In this document: piece by piece, positions 34,760 to 46,742 of the stretch
How the letters are laid out: the number at the start of each line of letters is the position of its first letter
How positions within the stretch are numbered: position 1 is the first letter of the stretch
Assembly (NCBI GenBank): GCA_014529385.2
Contig: CM043945.1
Location: 92,945,112 to 93,009,111, forward strand
Origin: Adiantum capillus-veneris
Taxonomy: Eukaryota > Streptophyta > Polypodiopsida > Polypodiales > Pteridaceae
Direction: 5' to 3'
DNA length: 64,000 bases
Program-made: the position numbers and the translations under genes
Notes under the pieces: generated by a model
Seen by the model: the letters and a program-made list of their open reading frames with translations, nothing else
The model's database searches: none
Told to the model about the DNA's origin: nothing

Positions 34760-37085
34760 TTATGTAGCAGGATGTTGAGGTTGACTTTCTTCTTCTAATG
34801 CAATGGTCGCCGTGGCCTTTGGTTCCCATTGTTCCATGGGTTTTTGTAGAGTCTCTTCTCGAAAATATTCATTCATATCCTGCATTGCTTGTCCTTGGTA
34901 GTCAATTTTGGAGTTGGTCATTTCCCTTTCTTCTGTGGGTTCTAAAACTTCAGCTACATCTTCTTTTAGCTTATTTTGCTCTTTGATTTCTTCAATCATC
35001 CTTGTAGAGTCTATAGTAGAGGAATTCTCTTGTAGAATTTCAGCTTCATCCATTGATTCAACTTGCATGTCTTTGTCTCGTGATGTGACACTAAGTTTTG
35101 TTGTTACCTCTTCTTGGGTTTGCTTACCATCGTCAGAATCTTGGCTTCTTTTGCTCTCGAACCCTAAACTGCAAGCTTCATCTTCATCACCTTGTGGATG
35201 CTTTGACTTGTCCTCATTGATATTCTTTAAGCTATCTTGAATCAGCTGCTTTAATTGATCTTTTTTGAAAGCCCGATTCTCTATGATAATGTCGTTGACA
35301 CCCTTGACTTCAAGCAACTGTGTCTTGAGCCTATCTTTTGTGCTCTGCGACAAGATTTTCTTCTTTTCCGGAGATCTCGTTGGGGATTCTTGCTTCCATT
35401 CCCTTGTTGTCACTGTCTGAACTTTGCTTTTGGCTTGTTGCCTCTTCTTTTCCATGTAGAGCTTTGTTGGGCAGTCCTTCACTAAATGACCAATGGCACA
35501 TTGGTTGCAATATGTCGCTATCTCAACATGTGCACCCTTTGGACGAGCTAGCTCTCCATGATACTGCTGATAATGGTTTCTTGTGGTATCTAGATACAGA
35601 TATGACCTCTTCTTTGCATGCATGAATCTGTAGATTACGACTGACTTAGGTATATCCACTGGCTTTGTCTCTTTATCCTCCATCATCTTGTCCTTGAGAA
35701 GCTGAAAATAGCTTCCATTATTGCTTGCATACAAGATCAAATCACTATCCATGCTTTCTAGCAGTTGTAATGCTAATTCTTCCATCAGCATATGGTCTTT
35801 GACATGGGGCTTCTGCATAGCCTTAGGGCTATGTTTCCGAGTTGATTTTGGCGAGGTTTGCACCGAGGGTGAAGATCGAACCGAATCTTTGTTTTTCGTT
35901 TCCCTGGATGGTGCTTTTGGACGGGGTCCAAGTATGTGACTTACCCGATGCCCACAGATGGTAAACTCATCCATATTTTTCACATCGGCTATTTCATAGT
36001 GCCTACCGTAGTTTTCGACCACAATGACATCTTGACCTGACCTTCTACATTTGGCATTGTGAATTTCCGGTGGTCTGTCCTTTGGCTCGGCATCTTCCAA
36101 TGCTTCTTGAAATTCCACTTGGGTTCCTAAAAAGGACACTGCTTCTTTAAAAATTGGACTTCTTAATCCCACTCTTGAAGAGATAGGGTCTCTTTGTTGA
36201 GTTTGAACTCCCCCCATCCGAGAGGGTTCCATATCTGATGTTGGCATCTGTTTAATGCCTGATGATATGGCTTCTTGTGCTTTGTTAAGTAGCTCTTGAG
36301 ACTGAGCTAGTTCTTTTTGAAGTTGTGCTATCTTCATAGCTGGTACTTCCAGCATATTCCCTATTTGTGCAATTTGGTGTGTTTGTGCTTTGTCTTGTGC
36401 TGGTGTGGTGTACAAGACTTGTGCCATGTCTTTCCATGTTGTGCCTTGTGTTGTGCCACTCATTTGTGCAGTGACAGCTGTAGTTGTTAACTCTTCTAGC
36501 TGCATATCAAGAGGTAAAGCCATGACTAGATGATAAACATTACCACCTTCATATTTGTAGTCTTCCCCTCTTGATCCAAATATTTCAACTGCAAAATATC
36601 GGTTACATTCTGCAGGAACTTCATGATTTGTGGCAGCTTTGTAGTAGCGACAATCCTCATCTACATAGAGGGTACCAATTTGCCATTTCCCATCTTGAGA
36701 TTTGTACAAAAAAATACTTGGAGGATATGCGTAGAGTTCTGTAAGTTGATCCTTGTACAACATTTCTATCTCATTGTCGATGTATTTTTCGTGCCTCATG
36801 TAAATTGATCCCAGACAGTCTTCCATGAAATCTGGATGTGGGTGTAGTACATTCTTCGCTGTTTCAACTTCCACATATTGAGATGTCCGAGTTTCCTCTG
36901 TATCTTTCTGTGTCTTGATGTACAAATTCCGATTTATATCCTCATAGCATGGCAATCCTTTGTAATGGCCAATTAAATAGAGCCACTTTGCTCTCTTGTG
37001 ATTCCTGTGGATGTACTTGAAGCTTCGTCTCGGCTGGTCAGATTCCTTTGAGACGCCATTGCTTTTGTCTTGACTCCCTTGTTGT
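34760..37085 (-). CDS. Gag-like protein with coiled coil and zinc knuckle
   Basis: The open frame runs from a TAG near 37,085 to a TAG-ended C-terminus at 34,760, about 770 codons, with no ATG near its beginning. N-terminal region: KWLYLIGHYKGLPCYEDIN, then YPPSIFLYKSQDGKWQIGT, no family recognised. A coiled coil lies near residues 205-240 (counted from 36,955). A zinc knuckle CNQCAIGHLVKDC, C-x2-C-x3-H-x4-C, lies near residue 490; the usual spacing is x4 before His. The C-terminal third is acidic and Lys-rich. Order and zinc knuckle suggest a nucleocapsid-bearing gag. An uncharacterised retroelement structural protein is the best description. Confidence 0.5.
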
Positions 37086-38125
37086 ACCTATTCAGTGATA
37101 GCTCTAATTCCTTGCCTCAATGCTAATAAAAATTATTAGCACCCTTGTGTTGGTCTTTCTTGCTTGAGGTCCTTCAGCTTTTGTGGATGCCTTAATCTCT
37201 GAGTTTTCTGAACTAGGCTTTGCTTGCATTGCTTGAACTTCTTAGCTCCCTTGCTTGCGAAGGCTGATACTGACTTTTTTGGCTGCTTGCTTTGCCTAGA
37301 GCTTTTTAGCAGGGCTCGATCTATTGGAAGCACTGTGATAAGTTATGTAACTTACCACTATACTACAATGACTGCTCCCTTCGTAGCGATTCTTGAGTCG
37401 AGCTAACCTGTGTTCACTTTAGCACACAATCTGCAAAATTCTATTTAGCTGGAAAACTTTTCACAATGAATGCAAAATTCTTGATGTACCCTTGACAGCC
37501 ACACTTGTGCCTTGAGCTTGGAGGTGACTCTCAATTTTACACTAGGCCGCGGTTTGCTTTTACACCTTCCAACGGGTGATCAGTGGTTTTTTCCAAGCTA
37601 TAATTTCAATCTGCTAAAATTAGTAGTCTTTAGTGATCAATTAGAAGGCCTAGAGACCAAATCTAGTTTCAAATTTCAGCTTCCCAATGATGAAAATCTC
37701 ACATGCACTCGTGTCCACTCTAGGTCGATTTGAACGGTCTGTTCTAGATCCTGGGTTGACTCTAGCCGATGACCTCGCTTATGGCTCACTAGCTCCTCTC
37801 CTAGGGAAAAGTCAAAACTATGTTCAAAACCGTGACCGTTTTCTCACAATTCTTTTGAACTGTCGGTTTTAGACACTCCTGACTTCCGAATGCATTTTGA
37901 GGCCTTAAACGACGTTTTTTTTTCAAAGTTGACCTAAACGGTTGCTGAAGTCATACATTAAGTTCAAGTTTTGCTCTAAGATTTGTAGTGTCGCTCTCAG
38001 GCTACGTTTTGATATAAAAACTTTTCCAATCCAATACTGTTTGTGAAAGTTATGGCCAAAATAGTGAAATGCAGTTTAGAATGGTCAAAATGAGTCCAAA
38101 TTCAATTTTAAAAGAAGATTTGGGA
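37086..38125. other. Spacer upstream of the unclassified element
   Basis: Minus-strand frame 37,333-37,136 is Lys/Gln-rich, of unknown meaning. A matching LTR for the element was searched for by eye and not found. Confidence 0.4.
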
Positions 38126-38129
38126 TCTC

Positions 38130-40450
38130 CGTGACACTGTGAACACCCTTGTATGGTCAAAATTACAGTTGGACCCTAAAACTGGTCTGGAGACATCCTA
38201 CGGGTAGGATGTCTTTTTGCTCATAATTGAATAAAATTTGGTCTAGAGACTTCCCTTGGTGTGCTGAACCCATAGGTATCCTCTCTTTTTGTTTCTGACA
38301 CCTCTAGGCTGGTCAACTGCTCAAGAATCTGTTTCAGAAGCTAGATGTCCGATCTGGTGAATTTTCAAGTAAAATCAGCTCCAAATTTTATCAAACTTGA
38401 CTAGCAGGCTTATATAAGGCTATACAACACTATGGTATGGTCATAGTAGGGTTTTGGCCATAAAATCATGCAAAAGACATCCTACGGGTAGGATGTCTAT
38501 TTGCTCAGAATTGGCCCAAATTTGAACCTAAGACTCTCCCTGTGTCCAACAACCCAATGGTATGCTCAGATTTGGGTTTGGATGCCAAAAGCTCCCAAAG
38601 CTGGCTATCCTTGCCTTTGTCTCGTACAAAACGCTAAAATTTGCTTAATCTTCAATTTTACTCATCCAACTGAGATGAAACTTGTCACATACACTCAATA
38701 CAAGATTTAGAACATGCATATGATGTCAACTTATGGTTTGGTCTCAAAATCGCCCCTTGTACACAATTTGGGTAGGATGTTTGGCAATTCTCGTCTTTTG
38801 CCTTTAATCTGTCAAAATAAGGTCAAATTCCTGGTTTGAGAGTGTAAATAGGGTAAAACCTACCTTCTAAACGCTCTGGTGACCTCAGAATTCCAAAATT
38901 ATGCACAGATCACCTTGTAGACATCCTACCAGTAGGATGTCTATTGCCTATTTTTTCAGATTGAAGTGCTCTCGATGCTTCCTTATGGTCACAGCAAGTG
39001 CTAGTAAGCTCCACAAATGAAAAAAATGTGCAAAAATCACTCACTTCAAGCAATTTATGAATTTTTCGCTTTCTGACTTCGCCTTTTGACTTTTGGACAT
39101 CAAAAACATGGGAAAACACTCAAGTCAACATGTTCCTAGGGTAAAACCTACCCTCTGAACACACTGGTGGTCTTAGAATTCCCAAATTCCTGCCCAAAAA
39201 CCCCCTGGAGACATACTACGCCTAAATTTTTTTCTGCTCAGAATGAAGCAAGATTTGGTTCAAAGGTTCCCCTTGAGTCTAGCAACACCTTGGTATGCTT
39301 AGAATTTCATTTGAATGTCAAAATCACTCCAAACAAGCAATTTATGAATTTTGCGCTTTCTGACTTCGCCTTTTGACTTTTGGACATCAAAAACATGGGA
39401 AAACACTCAAGTCAACATCTTCCTAGGGTAAAACCTACCCTTTGAACACAATGGTGGTCTCAGAATTCCCAAATTCCTGCCCAAAAACCCCCTGGACACA
39501 TACTACGCCCAAATTTTTTTCTGCTCAGAATGAAGCAAGATCTAGTCTAGAGATTCTCCTCCGGTTTATCAATACATTGATATGCTCAGAAATTCAATTG
39601 GATGTCAAAATCATCCAAAACGAGCAATTTATGAGTTTTTTGCTTTCTGACTTCACCTTTTGACTTTTGGACATCATAAACATGGGAAAACACTCAACTC
39701 AACACGTACTTCGGGTAAAACCTACCCTCTAAACACTTTGGTGGTCTCAGAATTCCCAAATTCCTATCCAAAAATCCCCTGAAGACATACTACGCCCAAA
39801 TTTTTTTCTGCTTAGAATGAAGCAAGATTTGGTTCAAAGGTTCCCCTTGAGTCTAGCAACACAGTGATATGCTCAAAAATTCAATTGGATGTCAAAATCA
39901 TCCAAAACGGCTCTTCCGAACACAATCTTTCCAAAAACGCTAAAGTCCACTTCACCCCAGTTTAAGTGTCCAAATGAGATGAAACTTGGTACACTCTTAG
40001 AAACACTTTTAGAACATGTGTATAAAGTCAACTTGTGGTTTGGGTCTTCTTTCATTCATCAAACGTCAGATGGGTAGGATGTCTGATCTTCCCTGTCTTT
40101 TACTTTTTTGAGGCCAAAATAAGGTCAAAATTGTTGTTTCAAGGTGTACTTGGGGTAAAACCTACCCTTTGAACAATCTGGCAACCTCAGAACTGTCAAA
40201 TTCCTGCCCAAAATGGCCCTGGAGACATACTAGGCCCAAATTTTCTTTTTCTCAGAATGAAGTAAGATATGGTCCAACGGTTCTCCTTGGTGTGTTGATT
40301 CCCAATATGTCCAAATTTGGTGATTTTGACAACTTTGAGCTAGTCAAACACTCAAGATTTTGCTTCAGATTCTAGGGTTTCCTCAAGCTGTTTACCCATT
40401 CAAATGATTTCCAATTTTGTCCAAACTTGTTGTGAAGGCTTCTTTTATGC
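38130..40450. repeat. Tandem array, period near 288 bp, with palindromic core
   Basis: GGTAAAACCTACC recurs at about 38,849, 39,137, 39,426, 39,712 and 40,153, giving spacings of 288, 289, 286 and 441. Earlier, more diverged units start near 38,130 and 38,420. Each unit carries, in the same phase, a sequence that in three units is a 24-bp hairpin with a 10-bp stem (38,191-38,214, 38,475-38,498, 38,919-38,942). In later units the right half of the stem is lost. No gene lies in the array. Confidence 0.85.
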
Positions 40451-40619
40451 TAAGAAACACTTTGGTTTGGTCAAAAATTGGTATGGCCCCCAAATCTAGC
40501 CTTGAGACAACCTAGGAGTCCACCTCCCAACCACCCACTATATAGCATGGCTCCTAGCCCTTTGCCCTAGTTGGACTCCCTTTTCACACTGCCTAGCCCG
40601 GCCTTGCCCTTGTCCTGAC

Positions 40620-41106
40620 ATGGCTTTTGGAGACGAAGGCTTTACGAAGTCCTCCAAGCTACGCCATGTAGCTATGCACTTTTAGAAATCAGCTCGTCAA
40701 TGGTGGGCTAGCCTTCGGGGCAACGGCAAAGCCCCAAAGACATGGAGAACTCTACGAGTTTCCATCATGAAGCAATTCCTTGCAAGCGATGCAAAGGACA
40801 AAGTGCTTACCGAATGGTGCAATTTGAAGCTTCTCCCTCATGAGTCTATCCACAAGTATATAGAAAAGTTTTGGGATTTACATCTCAAGGCAACTGCCTT
40901 TCAAAAGATAGACTTTGCCAAGCAAAGACATAAATTTTGTGCGGGATTACCTTAAGAGATGGCCGAATACATCAATGGCCTGGTACTATTAGCGAAGTAA
41001 TCCATCACACCATGGTTGCTTCACGTATCAATTTCCATCAAGGGTTGGACGTAATGTCAAACCCATGGACAACAAAGGAAAAACTGATGCAAAGGGGAAG
41101 ACCAAT
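40620..41106 (+). pseudogene. Chromovirus gag fragment
   Basis: From ATG 40,620: SSKLRHVAMHF, stop, KSARQWWASLRGNGKAPKTW, then LHLKATAFQKIDFAKQRHKF, matching the retrotransposon gag domain (capsid). In-frame TAG after AMHF and TAA after CAGLP, and frameshifts after INGL and later. The N-terminal part of gag and the 5' LTR are missing. Confidence 0.8.
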
Positions 41107-42702
41107 TGTCATAATAATCAATATCTAATTCTCCTAAATGGTTTTCTCATGTTAAACCGATCATTTAATATGGGGAAGTGCCAAGGGAGAAAAAGCTAGA
41201 ATATTGGTTAAGCTAGCAGACCGTCCACAATAGGGATCCAAAGGAGGGAAAATAGGGATCCAAAGGGGGGGGCATATGCAAAAGAGCCACGTGCAACAAT
41301 GGGCTAAAAAGTCCCTAAGGTTCAGCCCATTAAGACTTCCAAAATGCTAAGGTTCCAAAATTCAAAGGTTGTGTCCAAAGGTCAACCATGGGGGGAATTG
41401 GATGCTTTGTGTGTGTCCCAAAAGTCTTTACAAATCCCTACATAGGAGGGAGCGAGCCTTTCTTGTAGGGGATGAGAGAGAAATTCACACACACACACAC
41501 ACACACACACAAGCTCCCTTTACACAAAGGGAATGAGGGACACATGTCAGCTCCCTAGCCCAGATGCCCATAAGGTGTACCCAATTCCTGTTGGATGGCC
41601 TTGGAGGTGGACCAATGAGAATTAGGCTAGAGTAAATCTAGTTTAATTAATTTAAAAACACTTAATAAAAGAACCAATGAGAATTAAGTCCTCTAGAAGA
41701 CTATTGGACAATCTCCCAAGGGGTCCAATGAGCATTCAGCCGCCCAATGGCTTGCGTGACTCCTATTGGCCAGGAGGCAAAGGGGTCCAATGAGAGTTTA
41801 ATTGAATTATTAAATTACCTAAAGCTCTCACAAAAGGGGAAAGGGGGACACATGTCAGAAGGCTATCACTTATGCTGCTTAATTGTCATTGGCTAGCCCT
41901 AGGGAGGTCCAATGAGAGGGTAGCATGAGCAAATAGCAAGAGGGGTCGACCAAGAGAGAGAGGGGGCTGATTTTTGGAAGGCATTATCACACACACACAC
42001 TCAAACAATCTCATGTGTGAAGTAAAGAAGACTCTCTCTAGTTCTCAAGCTTTAATGGAAAGCTTATCACCTACTCCAATCTTGTGAGAAGGGAGGCCTA
42101 CACCAACAACTCTTGGCTTTGTGATGCAAATCCAACCAAGAGCCAAGCTTCAATGCATGCTCATCTCCTCTACCATGCTAATTACTAAGCTAAGCTATGC
42201 TAATATGAGTGATTATGTGAGGAGATGTTCATCTTTCTCGTAAGAATACTCCTACTTCCTCTCAATCTACTCTCACACCCTGCTAGCTCTCACCATCTTC
42301 GAAGGTGTGTGAGGTCTTGGGTCTGAGACCGTTGATGTTGTGTTTGATAAGTGTTTTGCTTAGTGCATGAAGCTTTCATCTTCATTGCACTAGCTAGTCT
42401 TGAAGGAACACAAAGAATTGTATTGTACAATGTCTCTCTTGATGGGAGAAACCATAATACAAAGCCTTTTGGGGGGGTTGAACCGGCTCCATGAAAATCC
42501 GGTCCTCAACTATTGTCAATAGCTTAATTTCTCTCTCTTTTGAAAGTATTGTTCATGCTATCTAACTAGGTGTTATGCTTTTTGTTGCTCTCTCCACCCA
42601 AGCACTCTTGTAATTCTAATTAGGAATCTATTCTAATGAAATGCCCACTATGTTCATGCTAATTTCGTCTTTACACAAGTTTTTAGGCCATTAAAAGTTA
42701 CA
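41107..42702 (+). mobile_element. Solo LTR of the same chromovirus family, TSD CCAAT
   Basis: The 1,596-bp segment starts TGTCATAATAATC and ends AAAAGTTACA, with TG and CA termini. It is flanked by CCAAT on both sides (41,102-41,106 and 42,703-42,707). It aligns throughout with the 3' LTR at 54,586-56,053. Removing it plus one CCAAT rejoins the gag frame (KGKTNAQNSSEDA). It is therefore a solo LTR left by recombination of a related copy, not the 5' LTR of the host element. Confidence 0.88.
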
Positions 42703-42707
42703 CCAAT

Positions 42708-44748
42708 GCTCAAAATTCTTCCGAAGACGCTTCCAACAACAACAACAACAACAACAAAAATCGGTCCAAGGAGAATGGAGTTTGCAAAGGTAAAAACAAA
42801 CTCTCTCCTGAAGAGATTGAAGCTTTTCGTAAGGATCATAAGTGTTTCAAGTGTGGGGAGCAAGGACATGGCTATCGTTCCTGCCCCAAAAAGAATGCTC
42901 ACAATGAGACTCCTAGGGCTTCCACCATCGAAGCTCCAAAAGAGGATGCTCATTGCAAAGGATCATCTCTTTCCTATGCTTGGGGAAAGGTAAGAGAGCA
43001 TGATGCCTTCATCTTGTTTGACCCTGGCTCTACTCACAAATTCATTCAACGGAGTTGGCCACCAAGTTGGGCATTCAAGCTTTTGAGATGGAAGATATGG
43101 TGATGGATGATGCAACTTTCAAGGGATAGCAAGCTTCCATTACTCCCTTGAATGGGAAGTTGAGGCTTCATGTCCAAAGCTATGTCGACAAAGAAGAATT
43201 CTTCATCTCTCCTCTCCAATATGAGGATGCTATCCTAGGGGCACCATGGTTTGATTGCATGGCTGCCAATATGAAGCTCCCTGAAAGGAGAATCTACTTC
43301 ATCTACAAGGGAAAGAATATGTATATAGATGCTAGTGAGCGTGGTTGCACTATTCAACTTGTAAATTCTCCTGTTTTTGATAAATCAATGAAGAGCTCAA
43401 TTTTGGCGTACATGATTTTTGTCAAAGAGTTTCTAAAAGATCCTAATGTTTCATCAAATGTAGATGTGAGGAATCAAGAAGAATTAGACTTGTATAATTT
43501 TCTAAAAGCATTCCAAGATGTGTTCATCTATGATATCTCTATGGACTTACCTCCAAAAAGAGGGGATGATGACCATCGTATTGAGCTCCTTCCAGGAAGC
43601 TCACCGCCTAACAAGCCTCGTTATCAAGTCTCTCAAGCTCAACAAGAGGAGATCATGAGGCAAGTACAGGAATGGGTAGACAAAGTGATAGTGAGGCGTA
43701 GTTCCTCTCCCTTTTTTTCTCTAGCCCTTTTACTGCAAAAGAAAGATGGTACATACCGTATGTGTGTGGACTATTGAGCACTAAACCATAACACTATCAA
43801 AAACAGATTTCTCGTACCTCAAGTAGAAGATCTGTTTGATAAGCTACAAGGCTCTACCTACTTCAGTAGGATTGACCTTAAGAGTGGCTATCATCAAATA
43901 AGGATAGTGTATGAAGATATCCTAAAGACCGTGTTTCACACAATGTTTGGTCTTTATGAATATTTAGTCATGCCTTTTGGTTTGACTAATGCACGAGCTA
44001 CATTCAATCGTCTAATGGAGAAAATTTTTAGACCTTACCGCAAATTCACTGGAGTGTTCTTTGATGATGTCATCATTTAGTCCAAGTGTTTGGAAGAACA
44101 TAAGCAGCATCTCCAAGAGGTTTTTCAAGTATTGAGGGAGAATAAAATTTTCCTCAATCAAAAGAAAAGTGAATTTTTCCTTCAAGAGATTCAATACCTA
44201 GGTAATAAAAGCATGGCCTAAACCAAAGAATATACATGAGCTAAGAAGCTTTGTTGGTATGTGCGCATACTATAGAAGTTTCATAGCAAAGTTCTCTCAA
44301 ATAGCAGGACCACTACATGACTTAACTAAGAAGAACATTAAGTATGTATGGACTGCTAAAGAGCAAAATGCTTTTGATAAGCTCAAGGTGAAGCTTACCT
44401 CCCAACTAGTGCTCATGCTTCCGGGTCTCTCAAAACCATTTGAGGTCCAATGTGATGCTTGTGGTGATTGCCTTGGAGCAGTTTTGCTTCAAGAAGGGTA
44501 TGCCATAGCATATGAGAGCCGCAGGCTCAATACCGATGAACGCATCTTAGGAATTTATGAGAAAGAGCTTTAGCTGTTCTACATGCCCTAGACACATGGA
44601 AGCATTGCTTATTAGGGGCTCCATTCATTCTACTAACCGATCACCAAAGTCTGAAGTATTTCATGACGCAAACCAAGCTTTCCAACAAACAAATGAGGTG
44701 GGCAAATTTTCTTTTGCAATTTAATTTCCATATTGCTCACATTGCCAG
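42708..44748 (+). pseudogene. Chromovirus nucleocapsid, protease, RT and RNase H
   Basis: Nucleocapsid zinc knuckle CFKCGEQGHGYRSC (42,842-42,884) is intact. The protease site reads LFDPGSTHKFI, with DPG in place of DTG/DSG. A 209-codon frame (43,148-43,777) covers the protease end and RT start (HRIELLPGSSPPNKPRYQVS, KKDGTYRMCVDY), stops at TGA, and RT continues with [32 protein letters not shown] and the catalytic [10 protein letters not shown] deletion lies after QYLG. RNase H: VQCDACGDCLGAVLLQ, then TDHQSLKYFMTQTKLS. Several stops make it inactive. The coding stops where the nested element begins. Confidence 0.88.
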
Positions 44749-46672
44749 TGAGGCAAGCTTTTCCATGCATGGGAACCCCCCCATATATCTTTGCCCTTTT
44801 ACCAAAATATTTCCTATTATATAAGGTACTTTTGATTTTTTCTTCCTTTTTCACAAAAGTTTTAGCCTTTATTAAATGAATAAGACTTATGCTAATCAAT
44901 CACGATGTAGCATAAATAAGTAAGCTTTCTTTGTTGATATCTCTCTTTTGACCTTAAATATTAAATATATATATTCTAATTTACATTATATATTGTAGTA
45001 TTTTCTAATATATTTTTCATGTATGTATATTATTCCACCCTACCAAATATTTTATTCACTATTTTTCATTTTCAAACCTCAACCCCACTTTCAAATTTCA
45101 ATAATACCTCCATCTAGATGATTGCCAATCTTTTCAAAACTCTAGGTCATGTTTTCATACACATGAAGGAGCTTACACTTGAAGGCAAGAGAGAAGTCCA
45201 CTCAAAGGGGACCACCAAAAGACTTTTGCAGCCACAAATAATACATTATTTGGCTGAATTTTTTAAGTAGAGAAGAACCCCGAATCTGAAGGAGCGTTCA
45301 CATAAAAGATGTAGCTCGTGACCTCAACTTTTAGCTCAATTTTTTTCAGAATTTTTGGAGTTATGAAAACGGAGATATGATTTTTGTAGTGGACCCCAGT
45401 TTTCTCGTGTAATAGTGACACAGGCCATCCTCAATTTTCTTCCCTCTAGAATGGCTATGGTTCTACAAGTCTTCAAGCATGATTACAAGAGACAAGGCTC
45501 TTTTAATGAGGTATTGGCAAGTCTAGAGTGATTCTATCACCATTTTTGGAGGATCCAACCTCATCAACAACTATCCACCTTTGACAAACTCTCTTGTAAA
45601 TTTCTTACCTCTCTCTTCTCTCCCTAATAAGCTTATGTCTAGCCAAAGCTAGACTATTGTAAATATCTCCTATCCTCTACATCCTACCCACATTCTCTCA
45701 TCTTCTCTCTCTATTGACTCTGGTATTTTAAATAATGAGGAGACAAGATGGGAGCCACAGTCACATGCACCCCATTTTCCTAGTCACCACCTCAAATAGA
45801 AATATTGCTAAATCCTTCCCTCCTTCCCTATATAAGGAGACCATGAGAGCGCACAAAAAAAAAAACACACACACACACACACACATACACACCTATCCAT
45901 ACACACTCTTGTGCTACATGCTTGTAGCATGAACCCTAATCACATAATCACAACACCATCACCATGCACAAAAGATGAGCACCACACCTCCACACCACTT
46001 GTAATTAAGGGTTGAAGGCACAATTTCAAGAAGAAGAAGGGTGGACACACTCATGATATTCCTCGCCATCAACTCCCATCTCTCCATTATGCCTCCTACG
46101 ATCTTGTTCCCTTCTCATTTTCCTTCCATACGCTACCTATTGTATTCATCTTTTGCAAGCAATCAACACACTCCATCTTGGTGCCATACTTTGTGTCGGT
46201 TTGGATACATCTCATTGTGAGTATGGTATATGCTTGTTCCCTACCATTTTTTTCTGCTTATGTTAAGGTGTGCGGATTCGCCACCATACACACACACTTT
46301 CGCTCTCCCTCTCATATTCCTATCATCTTGCTGCTTCCATCTTGAGGTGTGCAGATTCGCCACCTCTTGTATGATAAGTGAGCATACTCGCAAGTTTCCC
46401 CTACCTCATTATCTTCCTTACTAACATGCACGAGTAGCAAGCCCACTCACTCATTCACCACTCCTCTCACCTTATTCTCCGACCACCCCATTCCACATTT
46501 GGGCGTGGATCTTGAAATTGTTTTCCATGGCATGCTTCATTGTGTATATGTATGCGTCCTAGCCGCATATCTTGCTAGGTGGTGCCCCTATTGTGTATCC
46601 CCCATGATGAGGCCATTGTGCATAGTCTTGGTGTAGAGGCCACCGGGTCTATTTTTTCACTTCCGCCTCTCA
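44749..46672 (+). repeat. 5' LTR of nested gag-protease element
   Basis: 1,924 bp from TGAGGCAAGC to CGCCTCTCA. It matches 50,786-52,722 with roughly 16-20 substitutions by eye, about 1%, plus small indels. Mostly transitions. Confidence 0.95.
45829..45838 (+). promoter_or_regulatory. TATA box in 5' LTR
   Basis: CTATATAAGG, about 1,080 bases into the LTR, identical in the other LTR. Likely the promoter of the element's transcript, from sequence and position. Confidence 0.5.
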
Positions 46673-46674
46673 TT

Positions 46675-46692
46675 TGGTGCCCCCACCGAGGA
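46675..46692 (+). other. Primer-binding site
   Basis: TGGTGCCCCCACCGAGG starts two bases after the 5' LTR end. It begins with TGG, as required to pair with a tRNA CCA end. It resembles in layout the TGGCGCCGTTGCC sites of Athila-like Gypsy elements. The tRNA was not identified. Confidence 0.65.
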
Positions 46693-46742
46693 GGGCTCAT
46701 TGAAACCTTCAGTTTACAAGGCTGACATGTTTACTTCTCTTC

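Larger units (their letters stand above)
33001..37085 (-). mobile_element. Unclassified retroelement-like unit with gag, protease-like and third ORF
   Basis: Three coding blocks in one orientation: a large gag-like protein with a zinc knuckle, a retropepsin-like protein, and an ORF with repeated W-L-P-K motifs. The protease-like and third ORF share one frame separated by a single TAA at 34,125-34,123. No RT, RNase H, integrase or movement protein is visible, so it is either non-autonomous or has lost pol. Confidence 0.55.

Noticed and set aside
34798-35939. Plus-strand genes opposite the gag-like ORF
   Set aside because: They are antisense shadows of a 731-codon frame and have no domain.
33001-37085. 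Endogenous pararetrovirus
   Set aside because: No movement protein, RT or RNase H motif is visible, and the zinc knuckle and protease alone do not support it.
38191-38942. CRISPR-like array because of repeated palindromes
   Set aside because: Spacing is about 288-440 bp and the intervening sequence is also repeated; it is an ordinary tandem repeat in a plant genome.
41107-42702. 5' LTR of the chromovirus
   Set aside because: Gag lies upstream, CCAAT flanks both ends, and removal restores the gag frame; it is a solo LTR insertion.
45864-45890. Functional significance of the CA tracts in LTRs
   Set aside because: Short (CA)n inside both LTRs simply reflects the common LTR sequence.
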